Of a stretch of DNA of 64,000 nt, positions 19,200 to 31,100 are shown one piece after another (within the stretch, counting starts at the first letter, position 1; every line of letters begins with the position of its first letter). The DNA lies in NCBI RefSeq assembly GCF_037042905.1, contig NC_087251.1:42280373-42344372 (forward strand), in the 5' to 3' direction. A program made the position numbers and the translations under genes. This DNA is from Lytechinus pictus (Eukaryota > Echinodermata > Echinoidea > Temnopleuroida > Toxopneustidae). The notes below the pieces were generated by a model. That model saw only the letters and a program-made list of their open reading frames with translations. It made no database searches and had not been told where the DNA came from.

Positions 19200-21689
19200 G
19201 TACGAGTATGACTGTCAGTGGACCAAGGAGTCGGACTAGATCTAGATCTACTCTCGGTCAATAATGGCAATGAAGTCTTAGCCAGGAATAAAAGTCATAG
19301 TCAGACATCAAAAATTTCTAAACCGATTTTAGGGTTTAGAACCGAAGCTTTACTTTCTAGGTCTAGATAGATCGAGAGTCCATCTTTAGTCTAGATCTAG
19401 ACCTAATTTAGATACATGAATGCTGTCGCACAGCATTGAGTCTCGTTGGACTAGATCTATACTTTCTTACAAATAGATCTAGACCTAGTGCATGAGATTA
19501 TGAAATTATGTTAAAATCTAATGAAATAAGATTCGGAAATAAAAAGATCCAGATTTTTTTTTTTTTTGGGGGGGGGGGGGGCAGACATGTGAAAAAATTT
19601 AGAGAAACCTAGAATTCAGAAAGCGAGGGCCAGAAGCGACCAATATTACCTAGGGCCGTTTTGTGCATTTTCTAAAGTAAAATTGAAGGATGTCATGCAA
19701 TTCTCTTTTTGATGAAGGTTTTCACATTTCTGATTTCAGCTCTTACCCAAACCCCTCCCCCTATACATACGGCCATGAAAAAGATCACTTCTTATTATTG
19801 TTCTCTCTCTTTCACAAACAGGTTGAGTTTGAAGAACAAGAAAAACAGTAGAGGTCTATATATGGTTCAAGATGATGATCATAAGTGCATGCATCATTTT
19901 GCAGATTCTCATCCAGGTATAAAACTTAAACTAACCCATACAAAATTACAGATACATTGCATGCATTGAATGTTAACCATGTTTACATTAAATAAAAATA
20001 ATCTGAGCTACAAAGAGGTAGGATCTGTAATGAATATACACTTCTTAAATATACAGGCTCTCGAGTCTAAAATAGAACCAATGCCAAAAGTTATGTACCT
20101 TGGACAAATTTATAAAATAAGGTCATGTCCTTGATCTACTAGTAATTAAATGGCCTTTTTATTTCCTATTTGTTTATAAACAAAGTGTAGGGATTGATTT
20201 TGTACTTATATTTCTTTCCACTCTTATCCAGGAATCATCCCCTTTTTCTAATAGAACATCCCTCATTTATATTCACCCTTTTCATCCTAACTTCCTATTC
20301 TTCATGTATAGCTCTCTCTTACACATTAACTGCTGTACACTCCGTACACAAGGTTCTTTGGTATCAATTCACTCCACCATCCTTCATACAGCTTTCTTCA
20401 CTCCTCTCTCTCTCTCTCACTCTCCTTCCTTGGTTATAATGTTAAGTTGATGCACTCAAGCTTAGATAATAATTTGCATATAGTTTGAATGGTCAATATA
20501 TATCCTTTGTTTGTATATTTGAATATTCAGTTATACTTTGTTAATTGATTTACATTTATATGAATATTGATGTGCCTTAATTAATTTGCATGGAATGTTA
20601 CAAAGAATGCAACAAGGCTTTGAGTCATTAAAATCTGGGAGTTGGCCAGTAAGTTATCAACCTGACAACATGTCTGCTGGGCTGCCTCTGTGTTAAGAGT
20701 ACTAGAAATGAGATATTGTCAGAACCCCGTACTACACAAAGCAATATTTATTTTTCATATTTTACAAAATTCATTTTATGCATTCTTTAGTGTGATATTC
20801 ATATTTCATATTTGTAGATTTACGATTTTTTTTAAATCTTGTTATTTTACATTTTGTCCAATAGGATGATGCAGTTTTACAATTTCCATGGAGGTGATTG
20901 ATGATGATAAACAATTGGTGAAGTAGGCCTAATAGAACAGTGATAGGACCACAAAGAGAAATACAACCTACAGCAGTTATATGAGTGAGTTAATAAGTGA
21001 TTATTTTTAATAATGGGGGGTTTTCACAATATTTTTAGGCAACAAATAGACCTGCCTTTGAAAAAAACATTTCAATTCTGTTTTTAGGTTATAGATAGGT
21101 GTCGTTTTTATTCGCAGATCAAAATATTCTGTGCAACAAAACATCATCTTTAATTCTGACTATTATATATAATTTATATATGTTAATTCATATATTCATA
21201 TTTATGGGAAATCTCTGACATTTTTTTTATATAGTACATGTAGTTATAATGGAGAGTGGTATGCAAACTGCATAGAACAGGTTTAAGTGATATGCTTTGT
21301 AGAAGTACAAGTTTATAATTAGTAGAAGTAAGATTTCCTATGTTATGTGATGAAGAAATTTATATACCGGTATGTATAGTCTTACTTTTCTTAAAACATT
21401 TATGTTTTACAAATCATGACAATTTTAATTTAAATTCATTGATTTTCTTTCTCTATTTTTTCAATCTGCAGGACTGGTGTAACAGATGTTTTCATTCAAG
21501 AAACCCAACAAATTGAAGAGTGACTTAGCTTAGGAAGCACTTGATAAAGATGGAAAAGGTTTTTTTTTTTCAAGTCCAATTTTTTTTTTTTAAATTATCA
21601 TCACAACCCCAAATTCATGAAGTATGAAATTTCCTGTCGATTTTCATTAAAACTGGTTGCAAAAGGAAAAGCTATAAACATACAAATAG
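19200..21689. other. Intergenic or intronic sequence
   Basis: Starts with AGATCTAG-rich sequence. A T/G homopolymer pair lies at about 19555-19581. 19822-19916 is a possible internal exon (see 2658-4377). The remainder is AT-rich with CT microsatellites near 20400. No other gene seen. Confidence 0.4.
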
Positions 21690-22320
21690 GAGCGGCGAAG
21701 TGAAGTTGAAAGTGGGGGGGGGGGCACAGGGAAAATGCTGTATTATGTGAAATTTTAAAGAAGTTGCGAGAGAGCAAAATTTTGACATTTTAAAAAAGAA
21801 AATCCAATTTTGTGATAGATTTCGACAAAATATTCAGAATGATATATTTCACCCTTTTTTTTTGGGGGGGGGGCAAGAGTCCTTCAGGCCCCCCCCCCCC
21901 TCCATCTGTAGTGTACGAAACTGCTTATCTACCCCCACTCACATGAATTATTAAACTTAATGCACAAAGGATTTCCTTATTGTTTTCTTGTTTCAAAGGG
22001 CACTCGTCATTCTTTAGGAGCACTTTTCTTGGATAAATGGGGGCAGTTATTCGAGAAAGGGCACTTACAAGAAGGCGAGGGGGTACTTTTTAACACTTAA
22101 AACGGGCCCTCAGATGAAAGGGCACAGAACACGTTCGGGGGGCATTTTTTGGTAAAAATTTGCATACAAGGAAGAGCACTTGGTAACACCTAAAACAGGT
22201 TCTCGTCCGGTGAAAGGTATACACGTTCGTGAGGGGGCATTTTTCTTACATAAAATTAAAGGCACTTTTCAGTGCTTCAAAAAGTAGGGGGAACTGTGCC
22301 CCCCAGGATCGCTGCCCCTG
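21690..22320. repeat. Degenerate repeat with GGGCACTTTT words
   Basis: At least eight diverged GGGCACT or GGGGGCATTTTT words at 30-80 bp intervals, bounded on the right by CAGGATCGCTGCCCCTGC. It looks like an old mobile element with internal degenerate repeats. Boundaries are approximate. Confidence 0.4.
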
Positions 22321-22853
22321 CATACAAAAAACATTTTCGTTCGATTCAAAGTATTAACATACGCTTAAGAAAAAAAGTAAGGCTAAATCCTCTGATAATG
22401 TGATATTTTTTTTGGCTATTAATAAAATTCACAACTAACCATAAAATGCCTTCATGTCTTTCATTTGTATAGTATTTGTACAGAGCTAAAATGAAAGGGA
22501 TTTGGAATTGGCAAAATTCAAATGAGATGGAGATCGAGAGAGAGAAAGAGTGATGAGAAGGGGGTTGAAAAGAGATGAGAAAGAAATGGAGGGGCACATA
22601 TGAAGAGATAATTTAGAGGGGGGGGGGTAAGAGAGCACGAATGGTGGGAAGTAGGAACAAAGGGGTGGAAGAGAAATAAGACGAGATTTATGGAAACCAG
22701 GAGACAGATAACAAGTGGGAAAAGAAGAAGGAAATATATGTAGGAGAAAGGCGGCACCAAAATAACGTGAGTGGGAAAATTATTAAATGGAAAAACAGAG
22801 CGAGAAATGCTGGAGAATAGAGGGGACAGGAAACGTATTAAACATGATAAACT

Positions 22854-23029
22854 GGGGCCCGTTTCATCATGAGTTACAAGTATGGTAATTATGATTGGTT
22901 ATATATAGCCGTTACCATCATAGTTAACTACGATGGTAACTGCTATAACCAATCATAATCTAGGTTACCACGGTAATCACAATAACAGCGATGTTTAAAT
23001 AGCTGTAATTCATTATGAAACGGACGCCA
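22854..23029. mobile_element. Palindromic MITE, GGGCCCGTTTCAT type
   Basis: The left end is GGGGCCCGTTTCATCATGAG. The right end reverse-complemented is TGGCGTCCGTTTCATAATGA. The interior is itself palindromic around GGTTATAT..ATAACC and GGTAACT. It is 176 bp and non-coding. Confidence 0.7.
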
Positions 23030-23995
23030 GATGAAGAAAACAGGCACGGGGATCAATGAGGGCCGGGGCCGGCCCCTTACGTATTATACCTTGAACAAAA
23101 GATTTTTTTTTTGCTTCTCGAAATTTGTAACAAGAAATGTACTCTATTAGTGGTGACAAGTTATTTTTTTCAGTAACCATACTCAACCAGTGAAAATTAC
23201 CATCAAATTGTAATAACCATGTTCTGCCCCCACCCGCCCCCCCCCCCTAGAAAAAGAAAAGAAAACAAGACTTTGGGGTCAGTGCAACAGCCCCCTTTGA
23301 TCCGTTCGGCGGCCTCTGCCGGCTATTTAGAGTCTAGATTCAATTCAATTATTTTATTTTCCACTTTCAATTTCATATGTACAATTATGATACAATTGAC
23401 AAAGTAACATATAATCACAATTGAATTACATACAAAAATTGACAACATTATAAAATTACAATAGACAATTATCAAATCGAAATATAAATGATTGAAAGGG
23501 AGGGAGGGCCAACTGAAAAGCAGAGCTTGTATAATGTAGGCCCCCCTAATATTGATTAATTAATATTGATTCTTTACATTTGTTAAAAACTAAGATTGCT
23601 GTATATCTTAACATGCGACAATTTGGGGATGGCAAAAGCACTTGAGACCTCTTTAACTAATCACGACTTGAAGACTACTCTTTTCATCTTCCCTTTATAG
23701 GCCTATAAGACACAATACAAACAATGCTTTGTTTTTAAGTGATATCGATTGTGATATCGATACTTTATTGAGCGCAATGTATCGTCTCAGATTTGCGCTT
23801 GCTTGATTCGCTGAATCCTTCGCGTCACGAGCGCGTAACAAAATGAATACATTAATGAATTTGCCAAGTTGACCTTTGTCATTGCGCTGATGTGCGTATT
23901 GTCTATTACACGTACAAAACCACAGTCGACGAGGGAGCATCGTACGAAATTAATATTAATGAGGGCTTATTTTAGCTTCTAATGGATTAAACAAA
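23030..23995. other. Intergenic, CG-containing before 23996
   Basis: No long ORF. 23735-23940 is locally richer in CG dinucleotides, with GATATCGAT repeats, and may be promoter for the small gene candidate that follows. Confidence 0.35.
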
Positions 23996-25514
23996 ATGGC
24001 GGTAGCTTCGGGGGCTTGGTTGCAAGTCAAAAGTTTTATGAAACGGGCCCCTGCTCTGTTTTCCTCCATATATGCGCTTGTCACGTATGTTCACGGCCTC
24101 AACTCAGTGGAGCGCGCCATTGAAAGGCCTTTTCGCCTAGCAATATTGTTAGCGACGTTTGTTAGCATCACTTTGCTCACTCTCCAAAATGTCTGCGACA
24201 TTAAAATTCTAAAAACAATGGATTTGTTCAATTTTAGTGAGGCTATGAATGTTTATCATTTACATTGACTATCAGTGTACCAACATATACCGAATTTACA
24301 AGCAAGTGTGGGTAAGACTTTGAATTATCAGTCATTTCGATGCAATCCCAAAATTGATGAAAATATAACAGAAATTTGATATAGCAATGCAAAATCCTTA
24401 TTTTCATATCCCCTTAATTTTTAATCATTTGCAAAAGCATCTTAGTACGTTTCCTAGAATTTTTCACAACTGATAACGGTGGTGGCTTATTGATTCTAGT
24501 TTTTTTAAAGAAATGGCAGGCATTTGAAATCAGGTAAATTGTTGTTATATTTTTAAAAGAAAATCGTTAGATTCGAACAACTTACTAATAGTTCTCCGAA
24601 AGAAGGGTTATATTCAATTATATGTGTGTAAATGATACATGACGACAAATTTTACGAGTATATCATTGCATGTTGGATAACCTTTTCCACGATGAGTTTC
24701 GTAATTGAGAGAAAAATCAAGTTCATTCCTAGCACGCGAGCCGCAGAATGATAAATTTTAGCGTGCGCACACGGGCTGATCGCCGTGTCTGCGGGGACGG
24801 ATATCTAGTCCCATACTGGTGTAAGGTGGTATTTTCCACGTACCTTTTCCCCTTGTAATGACCACTTCGCACTTTAATACTTAATTTTGACACTTAATCT
24901 GTGAAATTAATGGTTTAACGACTTTGGAAAATGTTCGGAATATACCTAACACATAAATGATTTCATTTTCTAGAATTATTATTTCTTTCCTGAATTACCA
25001 AAAGGCAAATTTAGGTCAAGATTGCATATACTCACATTGACTGTTTAGCATATAGCGCATATCTATTACAATTTCTATTATGTGTGTCTATATTAGATAA
25101 ATTGTCCTGATGTAAATATATGTTATAGAATCATATTGGATACAAAAATCATGACGGGTGTCATGGTCTGAGTTTTCTTTGTGTATAACAAACAAAATAC
25201 TGCATGATTCCAATTTTATTTGAACATGTCATCGTATGCAACGGCAATTTCAATCAGTTTATAATTTTCTTTTGCTTAGTCAGCGTTTATTTTTCAGTGT
25301 GCAGAATTGGTTCGCAAGCGGTTTTTACACCAAAGAGCTTGCCAAAGAGCTCATTCCTGGCACTTCGACTAAAGATGGATATGATTATTTTGTTTCTCAT
25401 GGTTATCCATTTTTAAAAACAATATTTATTTACTGCAGCCAACGAGTTCCTGACACAATTTATTTTTTGACTAAAAACTACATTATGAATGTCCCCCGAG
25501 CGGTCTTAAAATAA
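23996..25514 (+). CDS. Possible two-exon gene, 101-residue protein, unrecognised
   Basis: Exon 23996-24084 (ATG to a strong donor GTATGT, ending in phase 2) and exon 25298-25514 (TTTATTTTTCAG acceptor to TAA). Joined in phase they give 101 residues. The second exon encodes a natural-looking stretch (WFASGFYTKELAKEL, then a GYDYFVSHGYPF segment) and a hydrophobic C-terminal third. No family was recognised. The splice sites and phase match are the only support, and chance cannot be excluded. Confidence 0.35.
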
Positions 25515-26099
25515 AAAAGAAATACCCTTTTTCGCAAATGAATCATAGTTGTAGCTGTAAAATTACTTTGTCTTAATTCCTTTCCTCTTAATTTAATATT
25601 TTAGTATTTCATTTACATAACCTAAATGAAGGAGGATTCGGAACGATTATTGTTTGATGATTATGGGTGTGAAAGGACCCCTCCCCAAAAATAATAATGA
25701 GTAAGAATAAATAAATAAATGAATAAATAAATTAAATTAAATTAAATTAAAATAAAAGTCAGTAATCTTTAACAGGAGTTCGAAAGCTTATTTTCAGTGG
25801 GGTCCTCAACACGTATAGAATTGTAATTATAAAAGGTAAAATCTGTTTACACTATAAATATGAATATGAAATATACTATTAAAAATAAATAAGATCTTGA
25901 GATGGTATGTACAAGAAATATATAAAAAAGAGAACGAAGAAGAAAGTTGAAGGTATAATGTTGTCTCAAGCGGATCGGGAGAAGGGGGTGCTCCTTTCCC
26001 TCTCTTTTCCAATACACCGGGTGAGTTATGTATATCTCATCAATATTGATTTTATAACAAACTACTTAAAATCCCCATTTCATGACAGATTATAAAAAA
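25515..26099. other. Intergenic AT-rich sequence
   Basis: Contains an (AAATT)n/(AATA)n microsatellite at 25703-25756. No gene seen. Confidence 0.5.
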
Positions 26100-27197
26100 A
26101 TTCGGCTTACGATTTGTGCTCGCATTGATTGTTGAAAATATATTAAATCGTGCATCATAATTACAAAAGTGCTTTAAATGTCTATTTTTCAAGCCATAAT
26201 ATTAACAGATTACGCGCTCTCATTAGGCTTATTAGACTAATAAATAAGATATTAATTTAGTAATCACTATGTCCTTGTTTTCAGAATGGAATATCGACAA
26301 GTTCTATTTCATGCTTAGGAAGAGAAATAGGAAGACAGTCATCATTTTCATTTGATGACATAATGTTCTTAGGATGTCCCGGTCCTATAAACTCAAAGGA
26401 ATAATATTGAAACATATCGGCTTTTTTAAAACTGTGATCCAAATCCACCTCACAATTGTCCTACAAAGTGCTTGAAATACAGAGATTAAATTGTCCCTTT
26501 TTCAGATCGGAATATCAAATACTTTAAGCTCGCGCTTTTTGCGCTCGCTTTATTGATTTTCATGATGTAAAAGGTATTTAGAATGCCCAGATTCTAGGTC
26601 GCGCATGTTTATTCAGATACGCAGCTTGTTCACTATTTAAATCATCCAAATATCAAACATTTTGTGCTCGCATTATAAGATTTCCAATTATCATTTTCAT
26701 GATTTACACAAAATGATCAGAGTGTCCCATTTTTGGGTGTAAATCTCGATTTTTTTTCCGCACGCGCTTCGCGCTCGCATCAATTGTTTATTCATTTACT
26801 TATTATTATCACGATTACAAAAAGTGCTTAGAATTTCCGTACTTCGTCTAGAAATGTCAAAATTTTCAGCCCACGCCTTTCGCTCGCATTATTTGATTGT
26901 TGAAAAATGTAAGGTAGTTGCGGTGGATACACATCTGTCTTAGGATCACAAACATTGCCCAGAATATTTAGATTTTAGGACAAAATACTTTGCACTCGCA
27001 CTAATCAAATAAGGCTTATGAGATTATTATATATTTATGTTGATTTATAAGAATAAAGCTTAGACTATTATAATAAAAGACTACCCCTTCAAAGATACAA
27101 ACGAAAATCAACTTCGAGTGGCCGATCGGGAAAATGTGGCTAAAAAAATTCGGCTCCCCCCCCATATTGGCAAAGGCTGGATCCGCCCCTGTCTACT
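26100..27197. repeat. Degenerate tandem repeat with GCGCTCGC motifs
   Basis: Five or more diverged units of about 100-180 bp, each with a GCTCGCATT-type motif, a GATTGTTG or ATTTTCATGAT block and a GTGCTTAGAATT/TCCC block. The stretch ends with GGCTGGATCCGCCCCTG, the terminal sequence of a common repeat that also ends the insert at 49797-50066. It is probably one old mobile element with an internal array. The left end was not found. Confidence 0.45.
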
Positions 27198-28120
27198 GAT
27201 AGCTCTTGAAGGGGGGGGGGGATGAGTTACCCTTGAATATTATTGTTGAATATTCAGCTCAATATATTGCTTTGACCCCCATCCCTTCACACACGTTTTG
27301 TATATCCCCGTCTACTAACAGCTCTGGGGGGACCATTTTTTTTTTAACTCAACATAATTATTGCTCTCACACCCCCCCCCCCCGATCAGATGAATTACGC
27401 CACTTGACGTGCGTGATTTCAATTGCAATATAGCCCCAAGATCCACTGACTATTTATTTAGCTTACACATTAAAAAAAACTGGAGAGTTGTCAAACTCAA
27501 CACAAATATACAATAAAATAACAACAAAATAACATACTATAGAAAAAAAGTATTAAAAAAATTGAGAACTTAGTACAATAAAGATAATAAAATGTTGAAA
27601 TTTTTTACCCCCGTCTCCCACACTCGATCTATTACGTATTAGACAATGATATGAAATTATGCTGATCTGCCTTTATTTGCGCACGACATTCTTAACTAAA
27701 GTCATGATATGACCATTGATATAATGGATTATAAATTTTCATAGTTTGATCACACCATATCCACTTTAAATCCCTGGAAATTCCAGCAACAATACATGTT
27801 GTCATGGTACGACACACATTTTCTTTATTGAAAAGTATCACGACACCAACGTTGAAACTGTGCAAAGGTCTTTAATGGCGAACTCCACTGGGTTGATACC
27901 ATATATCTCTATGGTTGATACATAGCCTATGGGTGATGAACATACGTGTTGTATGCAATTGATGTTGTCTAGTTATTACAGAAGACACCATTGGTCAAAA
28001 ACTCTATCTGTATGAAGTTTAGGCCAATCAGAAGAATTGATCCAAACCTTACAGATTTTCTCACATTTTTTGTATGGAGCTCGCCTTGACGAGATCTGAG
28101 CGGCAGATCTAGCCTTAGTT
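27198..28120. other. Upstream flank of IFT43
   Basis: Homopolymer-rich to 27400, then AT-rich unique sequence. The IFT43 promoter must lie near the right end, but I see no TATA box or other element that I would defend. Confidence 0.4.
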
Positions 28121-31100
28121 ATGGATGAAAATCTGGATTTTACGTCTCAAAAAAGAGTGAGTTGTCAACTTTGTAATAGATTTAGGTTTATGATAACTAC
28201 TTTTAGGTACAAGCAATGAATTGTTCAGTGCTGTCTCTGCTCAGAGTCGTTTCGTGATGGCTAAGCCTAACTTAACCCACACTTGGGCTGGCTACACCGA
28301 CTAACCAGAAACCAGGGAGCTCCGCCGCCTGCGATGCCGGCGTCATTGAACCCTGTTCTCGATACGTATTCGCGGGTGCGGCGGAGCTCAAGTCAAGAGA
28401 AGCTGGGTGATTTATGATGGTGATTTCAAGTCCGGTGTAGAATCTGTAGGCCTAGTTCCCATTGTAAGTGGAGCCAACACAGTCCAGCGGAACAACCAAA
28501 ATACATAGTCATAGAGTAAAAAAGGCAGCTTTTTTGCCTCTGGCTGACTAGACAGCTGGCAGTGCATAGACCAAAAGCTTCGGTCTCTGTTATGTTGGTT
28601 GTTCAGCTGAACTCCGTTGGCTTCACTCACCAAATACAGAGACCGAAGTTCTAGCGCGATCTGTACAGGGGACTCAATGGCCATATGTTTATGTAGGCCC
28701 CCTACTTAAGATCGGATAAAACGGGGAAGTGAATTTGCGCGACAGCCGAGGTAAGTCACTGTTTTTGTTCCTTTTAACTTGATTTTTCTCCGTTTTTTGG
28801 CAATTGATGCCAAGAGGGAATATTAATTTGCATTTTGGTCGCGTGAATTTTCAAAATTTTTACTCATTAAAGACAAAAATTGAAGAGCCCCGACGGGGGG
28901 ATTTTGCATTGCAAGTCCCCTAATGGTGGCTGCACGCTAGCGAGCCGTCTGTGTATGAGGAGAAATTTAAAAAAAAAAAAAATGTTAAAAAACTCCTCGA
29001 AACAGACGGCTGCCAGCTGTCTAGCAGTGCAGTGCCAGTGGCAGCCATCTGTTTCATATTCAAGTTTCAACACTGACTGTCTAAAAAACAGTTAGGCCTA
29101 GAGGAATTTAAAAAAAATGTAACATCTTAATTTTTCTTTTAAATTCTCCTCGTACACAGACGGCTCACGTTCGTGCAGCCGCCATTAGGGGGTTAACAAT
29201 GCAAAATCTCCCCGACGGGGCTCATCGATTTTTGTCTTTATTTCATCAGTAGATCGGGCGCACGGCCAATATGGGAGACTCTTCAATATGGGAGATAATC
29301 TCCCATATTACTATTAGAGACTTGCTTTGCAAAAGAACATAAGAAACAACACCAACAAAAGCGTAATAATTTCCACCCCAAATTTTGCCTCACTGAGGTC
29401 AGAAGCCCATTCGTTTTGTGTGTGGATGACAACAAAAATCCTTATCAAAACAAAAGTAGACAGTGAAAAGGGGTAATTTTTCATGAGGAATCTGTTTATC
29501 ACATTTTTATTTGCCGCCAAGGTAGTTGTTGTTGTTGTTGTTCGTTTTGGGCCTGTTTCACGCCCTAGTAGGCCTAGTCCTTTTGAAGCAAATGTAAACA
29601 AAGGAAATTGGTCTCCCAAACTGGAGACTGTCTCTGAAATTGGATACCCAAATTCTTTACAAAAGTCTCTGATATTGGAAATAATCTTTCTCATGGGAGA
29701 CAGTCTCCGATATTGGCCGTGCGCCTCTCCTGTTCATAAAAATATATAAAAGAACTGGACCAAAATAAAGTCCAAAGATTATTAATAATAATATTCCTTT
29801 TTGGCCTGAAATTAGGAAGACTAGAATCTATGTGAAATGAAAATTTTAGCTTGATTAATTCTTGGCAAATTTGATATCAACTGAAAGGTCTAGTCTATAG
29901 GAAAGACAAGTGCAGTAGTTTTTGAATTGTTAAAATCTGATGGTTATTACAGTATTTTAAAAATCGCAAAACATTGCTTTTTTGGTAAATGAAATTGCAT
30001 TGTACAGTAGATCTAGATCTCTGGGACAGATCTACAAAAGGAAGATGGACATACCAACTCCAGCCCACAGTTGCCAGGAAGAATGCACACAGCTCTCTTC
30101 CAAGATCCACAGAAGTGACGTTGATGAGGATGCTCACAGGACATACCAAACTCAATGACAATATGCACAGAATTTTCCCTCACAACCACCCTTCACCTAA
30201 CTGCAGTTGCAACAGAGACAGGGAAACTATAGAGCAGCCATTCTCAATTACTTTTTTTGGAAGCGCCACATTTCTTGTCGAGAATCTGTAATGCTCCACT
30301 ATCCATTACGCAATCCAGCAATGTATCAGCGGAGGGGGTCCAGAGGCCCCTGGTGGGGGTCGAAGGGGCAGAGCCCCCAGAAGTTTTGGAATATGAGGCC
30401 TTTTAAATTGCCCAAATGGGCTCTAATTAATATCAACGGACGAAATACAAATGCCAACAAACTACACAATATTAATATTAAAAGAAAAATGACCAGTGAC
30501 TTTTTCACAACATACCAATGATACCACTAGTTCAGACTGTTCTGCACCAGATCTATTGGCTGAAGCAAGTGGCATAATGAGTAAAAAAAAATGAGGGGGC
30601 TAGATATGGCAGCTGAAGCAAAACTATTGAACTTTTCAATATAAAAATCTATATTTTGACATATTAAGATAATATTTACAATATTCCACTCTTTCCCTTT
30701 CCTTTTCTTTCCTTTTCTCCTTTTTTCTTGGCCGTGAAACATTTGGCCCCCCAATTCCCACCCCCATCTGTACGCCAGTGGCTGAAGTTACATTCCCCGA
30801 TTTGCAAGGGCTGGAAATTAGGCGTTGCACTGCACTATAGCGCTCCAAACTGCCCCCCCCCCCCTCTAGATCACGTGCAGTATCATTCGTGTGCATGTAG
30901 GTAATCACGGCAGGCAATACATCTGAGCATACATGTATTTCACTTTTACAACTTCGGATTTTAATAATAATAATAATAATACATAGGATTTATATAGCGT
31001 TTTTTCCATTTTGATTTGCTCAAGGCGCTTTAGGAGAGCAAAACATCGGCTCCGGAAACAAAGTTTCTGCTTGTTATGTCTCAAATTCATAATCTTTTAT

